In this document: positions 60,808 through 64,000 of the stretch, piece after piece
How positions within the stretch are numbered: the stretch's first letter is position 1
How the letters are laid out: each line of letters begins with the position of its first letter
Source of the DNA: an uncultured Gellertiella sp.
GTDB lineage: Bacteria; Pseudomonadota; Alphaproteobacteria; Rhizobiales; Rhizobiaceae
Direction: 5' to 3'
Assembly (NCBI RefSeq): GCF_963457605.1
Contig: NZ_OY735139.1
Coordinates: 124,001-188,000, forward strand
DNA length: 64,000 nucleotides
Translations under genes and position numbers: made by a program
Notes under the pieces: generated by a model
Told to the model about the DNA's origin: nothing
The model's input: the letters and a program-made list of their open reading frames with translations, nothing else
The model's database searches: none

Positions 60808-61145
60808 CCGTGGTCTTTCATCGTCCCGGCGCGATCAGGCGACAGGCTTTCCATTGTCACAAGGTCGAAATCCGGGCTGTAGCTGGCGATCCGGGCAAAG
60901 AGCGGCGTTGCGTAACGCTGGGGCAGCGGATCGGCGCCGGTGACCCAGCGCACGAGGTCATGATCTTCCTCGGCCATGATGATTTCCAGCTCGTCGAGGG
61001 CCTGATCGTCGAGGCCGGCAATTTCCGCCTCGGCGAACTGGCCAAGCACCAGATCCATCTCGCGGATGCCGCGATGCCAGCAGCGATAGAGAATGCGGCG
61101 GCGGCGCGGGTCGAGATCGGCGCTGGTGCGGGTCAATCCGGTCAT
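60804..61145 (-). CDS. sdhE: Succinate dehydrogenase assembly factor SdhE
   Basis: A 113-residue protein of the Sdh5/DUF339 family. The conserved RGIREMD motif (R25-D31), which contacts the flavin-bearing SdhA, is present, along with DLVRWVTG. It promotes covalent FAD attachment to succinate dehydrogenase. The overlap with mfd is a conserved alphaproteobacterial arrangement. Divergent from recG. Confidence 0.93.
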   Translation of the reverse strand: MTGLTRTSADLDPRRRRILYRCWHRGIREMDLVLGQFAEAEIAGLDDQALDELEIIMAEEDHDLVRWVTGADPLPQRYATPLFARIASYSPDFDLVTMESLSPDRAGTMKDHG

Positions 61146-61241
61146 GTCTCACGGCCCTTCCTGTTGATGCGCTTCTATAACCGCTGGTTTCTGATTTGTC
61201 AGCCTTGCCAAGGCCCCATTTCCCGTCGCAATTTGGCAGCC

Positions 61242-63347
61242 ATGCGCCCTGCCCTGCTTGATCCCCTGTTTTCGCCGATCACCACCCTCCCAGGGGTCGG
61301 GCCGAAACTTGCGCAACTGCTCGCCCGGCTGTTTGGCCGCGAGGAGGTCGAGGAGTGCCGGGTAATCGACCTGGTCTTCCACGCCCCCTCCTCGCTGATC
61401 GACCGGCGCAACCAGCCGGGAATTGCCCTGTCACCGCAAGGTGTCATCGTCACCATCACCGCCCGCGTCGACCGCCACCAGCCGCCGCCGCGCGGCAAAA
61501 GCAATGTGCCCTACCGGGTGTTCCTGCATGACGATACCGGCGAACTCGGGCTGGTCTATTTCAAGGGCAACGGACAATGGCTGGAAAAGGCGCTGCCGGT
61601 CAATGAAACCATCGTCGTCAGCGGCAAGGTCGACTGGTTCAATGGCCGCCCGTCGATGGTGCATCCGGATTATGTGGTGCTGCAATCGGCTGCCGAAACC
61701 ATGCCGCTGGTCGAGCCGATCTATCCGCTGACCGCCGGCCTGTCGCTCAAGTTCCTGCGCAAGGCGATTGGCGAGGCCGTTGCCCGGGTTCCCGACTTTG
61801 CCGAATGGGACGATGCGGAGCTCACCCGCCGGCAGGGCTTTCCCCCGGTGAAGCAGGCGTTTCTGGCGCTGCACAGCCCGCGCGATGCCGGCGATCTCGA
61901 CCTTCAGGCCCCTCACCGTCGCAGGCTTGCCTATGACGAGTTTCTGGCCGGTCAATTGTCGCTGGCTCTGGTGCGCCAGAGGTTGCGCCGGGTACCGGGC
62001 GTGCCCGTTGTTGCAACCGGTGCCGTCAGCCGCCCGATCCTTGCCGCCCTGCCCTTTTCGCCCACCGCCAGCCAGACAAATGCCGTTGCCGAGGTGCTGG
62101 CCGACATGGCGGGCGACCAGCGGATGCTCAGGCTGTTGCAGGGCGATGTCGGTTCCGGCAAGACGCTGGTGGCGCTGCTGTCGATGGCAGCGGCGGTGGA
62201 AAGCGGCGGGCAGGCGGTGCTGATGGCACCGACCGAAATCCTCGCCCGCCAGCACCATGCGACCATCTCGAAAATGGCGGCGGCGGCGGGCCTGACGGTG
62301 GAAGTCCTCACTGGCCGCACCAAGGGCCGTGAGCGGGACGCCATCGTCGAGCGCATCGCCAGCGGCGAGGCCCAGATCGTCATCGGCACCCATGCGCTGT
62401 TCCAGGACAGTGTCACCTACCGCAACCTGCTGCTGGCGGTGGTGGACGAGCAGCACCGGTTCGGTGTACACCAGCGGCTGCGGCTGACGGCCAAGGGCAT
62501 TTCGCCCCACATGCTGGTGATGACCGCAACCCCCATTCCGCGCACCCTCGTTCTTGCCGCCTTCGGTGACATGGATGTCTCGAAACTCACCGAGAAACCG
62601 GCGGGCCGCAAGCCGATCCAGACCATCACCGTGCCGATGGAGCGCACCGGCGACATTATCGACCGGCTCCGCTCCGCCCTTGCCGAGGGCAAGAAGGCCT
62701 ACTGGATCTGCCCGCTGGTCGAAGAATCCGACGTGTCCGACCTGATGTCGGTGGAGGAGCGGTTTGCCGTGCTGGAAAAGGCGCTGCGGGTGCCCATCGG
62801 CCTTGTCCATGGCCGGATGGCGGGGACGGAAAAGGATGCGGTGATGCAGGCCTTCAAATCCGGCGAGACCCGCCTGCTGGTCGCCACCACCGTGGTCGAG
62901 GTCGGTGTCGACGTGCCGGATGCGACGATCATGGTGATCGAACATGCCGAACGCTTCGGGCTGGCGCAATTGCACCAGCTGCGCGGCCGGGTCGGGCGCG
63001 GCGACGAAGCCTCGACCTGCATCCTGCTCTACAAGGGGCCGCTGGGGGAAACCGGCAAGGCGCGGCTGTCGATCCTGCGGGAATCCGAGGACGGATTTCT
63101 GATCGCCGAGGAAGACCTGAAGCTGAGGGGCGAAGGCGAATTGCTCGGCACCCGCCAGTCCGGCACGCCCGGCTTCCGGCTGGCCAGCCTTGAGGCCCAT
63201 GCGGATCTGCTGGAAATCGCCCGGAAGGATGCCGCCTACATGATCGAGCGCGATCCCGACCTCGCCAGCGCGCGCGGCGAAGCCCTGCGCACCCTGCTCT
63301 ATCTCTACCGCCGCGACGAGGCGATCCGCTTTTTACGCGCCGGGTGA
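61242..63347 (+). CDS. recG: ATP-dependent DNA helicase RecG
   Basis: A 701-residue helicase for stalled replication forks and Holliday junctions. An N-terminal wedge (OB-fold) domain is followed by the helicase core: GDVGSGKTLVALL, VDEQHRFGVHQ, MTATPIPRTL, VVEVGVDVPDAT, QLRGRVGRG. Start MRPALLDPLFSPITTLPGVGPKLA is family-typical; the frame is open further upstream without similarity. The 3' end overlaps the convergent DUF502 gene by 15 bp. Confidence 0.97.
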   Translation: MRPALLDPLFSPITTLPGVGPKLAQLLARLFGREEVEECRVIDLVFHAPSSLIDRRNQPGIALSPQGVIVTITARVDRHQPPPRGKSNVPYRVFLHDDTGELGLVYFKGNGQWLEKALPVNETIVVSGKVDWFNGRPSMVHPDYVVLQSAAETMPLVEPIYPLTAGLSLKFLRKAIGEAVARVPDFAEWDDAELTRRQGFPPVKQAFLALHSPRDAGDLDLQAPHRRRLAYDEFLAGQLSLALVRQRLRRVPGVPVVATGAVSRPILAALPFSPTASQTNAVAEVLADMAGDQRMLRLLQGDVGSGKTLVALLSMAAAVESGGQAVLMAPTEILARQHHATISKMAAAAGLTVEVLTGRTKGRERDAIVERIASGEAQIVIGTHALFQDSVTYRNLLLAVVDEQHRFGVHQRLRLTAKGISPHMLVMTATPIPRTLVLAAFGDMDVSKLTEKPAGRKPIQTITVPMERTGDIIDRLRSALAEGKKAYWICPLVEESDVSDLMSVEERFAVLEKALRVPIGLVHGRMAGTEKDAVMQAFKSGETRLLVATTVVEVGVDVPDATIMVIEHAERFGLAQLHQLRGRVGRGDEASTCILLYKGPLGETGKARLSILRESEDGFLIAEEDLKLRGEGELLGTRQSGTPGFRLASLEAHADLLEIARKDAAYMIERDPDLASARGEALRTLLYLYRRDEAIRFLRAG

Positions 63348-64000
63348 CGGCAGGTCTGCGACAGATTGGGATCTGGGCGCGGCGGCCCCTTCGCGGGGCT
63401 TGAAATCCGGGGTGATCAGGCCGCCTGAGAGCAGCACCTTGGCGGCATCCTCCGGGCTCATGTCCAGCATGACGATCTTGCGTTTCGGCACGAAGATCAG
63501 GAAGCCTGCGGTCGGGATCGGGGTTGGCGGCAGGAAGACGGCCACCATGTCTTCGCCCATTTCATTGAATTTCGCGCCGATCTCGCCCTTCGGCTGCGAG
63601 GAGATGAACACCAGCGCCCAGAGGCCAGGGCCGGGATATTCGATCAGCCCGACCCGCTTGAAGGACGAGGACTGGTCCTTCAGCACCGATTCGAAGATCT
63701 GCTTGACGCCGCGATAGATGGAACTGACCAGCGGCATGCGATGCACGAGGCGTTCGCCGAATTCGACGATGCTGCGGCCGATCAGGTTCTTGCCGAGCAG
63801 GCCGACGACGGTGATCAGAACCACCGCAATCAGCAGGCCGAAGCCCGGAATGGCGAATTTTAGGTAACTTTCCGGGTTGTAACGGTAGGGAATATAGGGA
63901 TTGACCCAGCTGTCGGCCCAATGGATGAAGGTCCAGGTCAGCCAGATCGTGATGGCAATCGGCGCACAGATGATCAGCCCGGTCAGAAAATTGTTCCTGA
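63333..64000 (-). CDS. DUF502 membrane protein, partial at the window end
   Basis: The last 222 codons of a protein that starts beyond position 64000. The visible part begins in a membrane segment (NNFLTGLIICAPIAITIWL), has a second (AIPGFGLLIAVVLITVVGLLG) and a soluble domain with the DUF502 motifs MPLVSSIYRGVKQIFE, YPGPGLWALVFIS and PTPIPTAGFLIFVP. The family is of unknown function. The gene overlaps the end of recG. Confidence 0.88.
   Translation of the reverse strand, partial: RNNFLTGLIICAPIAITIWLTWTFIHWADSWVNPYIPYRYNPESYLKFAIPGFGLLIAVVLITVVGLLGKNLIGRSIVEFGERLVHRMPLVSSIYRGVKQIFESVLKDQSSSFKRVGLIEYPGPGLWALVFISSQPKGEIGAKFNEMGEDMVAVFLPPTPIPTAGFLIFVPKRKIVMLDMSPEDAAKVLLSGGLITPDFKPREGAAAPRSQSVADLPSPGA

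Overview
The window reads as chromosomal DNA of a Rhizobiaceae member (Rhizobium/Agrobacterium group, Alphaproteobacteria). The evidence is the high GC content, a FeuN-FeuP-FeuQ signalling operon, a DUF982 protein, an alphaproteobacterial SOS box (GTTC-N7-GTTC) between ssb and uvrA, the conserved run rlpA-dacF-tmk-holB-metG-tatD, and intergenic palindromic repeats of rhizobial type. No organism name is proved by the sequence alone.

Layout. 1-3.9 kb: the start of a PpiD/SurA-like chaperone, a DUF982 protein, and an enolase-superfamily dehydratase with an aldehyde dehydrogenase in one operon. 4.1-8.9 kb: a two-gene operon of a Pls/PosA-type non-ribosomal peptide synthetase (adenylation and carrier domains followed by six membrane segments and three left-handed beta-helix domains) and an Sfp-type phosphopantetheinyl transferase. 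It looks like a single-enzyme factory for a poly-basic-amino-acid product and is the most distinctive metabolic system here. 9.1-11.5 kb: feuN-feuP-feuQ.

11.5-18.5 kb is the accessory region. An ISAs1-family element with a 10-bp target duplication sits beside a 5.5-kb integrative island inserted in tRNA-Ser(TGA). The island has 68-bp attachment repeats, candidate integrase arm sites at both ends, a tyrosine recombinase, a Vsr mismatch endonuclease without a methylase, an IS21-family insertion, one small gene and about 1 kb of highly structured, mostly non-coding DNA.

18.7-31.1 kb: cell-wall and replication/translation housekeeping genes, a sugar-type ABC transporter operon split by a 281-bp palindromic element, and a DUF4864 protein. 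31.1-38.8 kb: coaD-ppiA-ppiB-queA-tgt, in which Tgt has lost three of its four zinc ligands, two small membrane proteins, and gyrA. 39-57 kb: MarC, small proteins, ssb/uvrA, a broken DUF72 gene, a Na/Pi cotransporter, Nnr, glnB-glnA behind a sigma-54 promoter, an orphan TAXI binding protein, HspQ, an IalB-like protein, a peptide-binding protein and a DsbA-family protein. 57-64 kb: mfd-sdhE, recG and a DUF502 membrane protein cut by the window end.

A dispersed repeat occurs twice (50.9 and 57.2 kb). One copy interrupts a small gene and the other forms the end of mfd. Functions are assigned by reading motifs and family resemblance; no database search was run.
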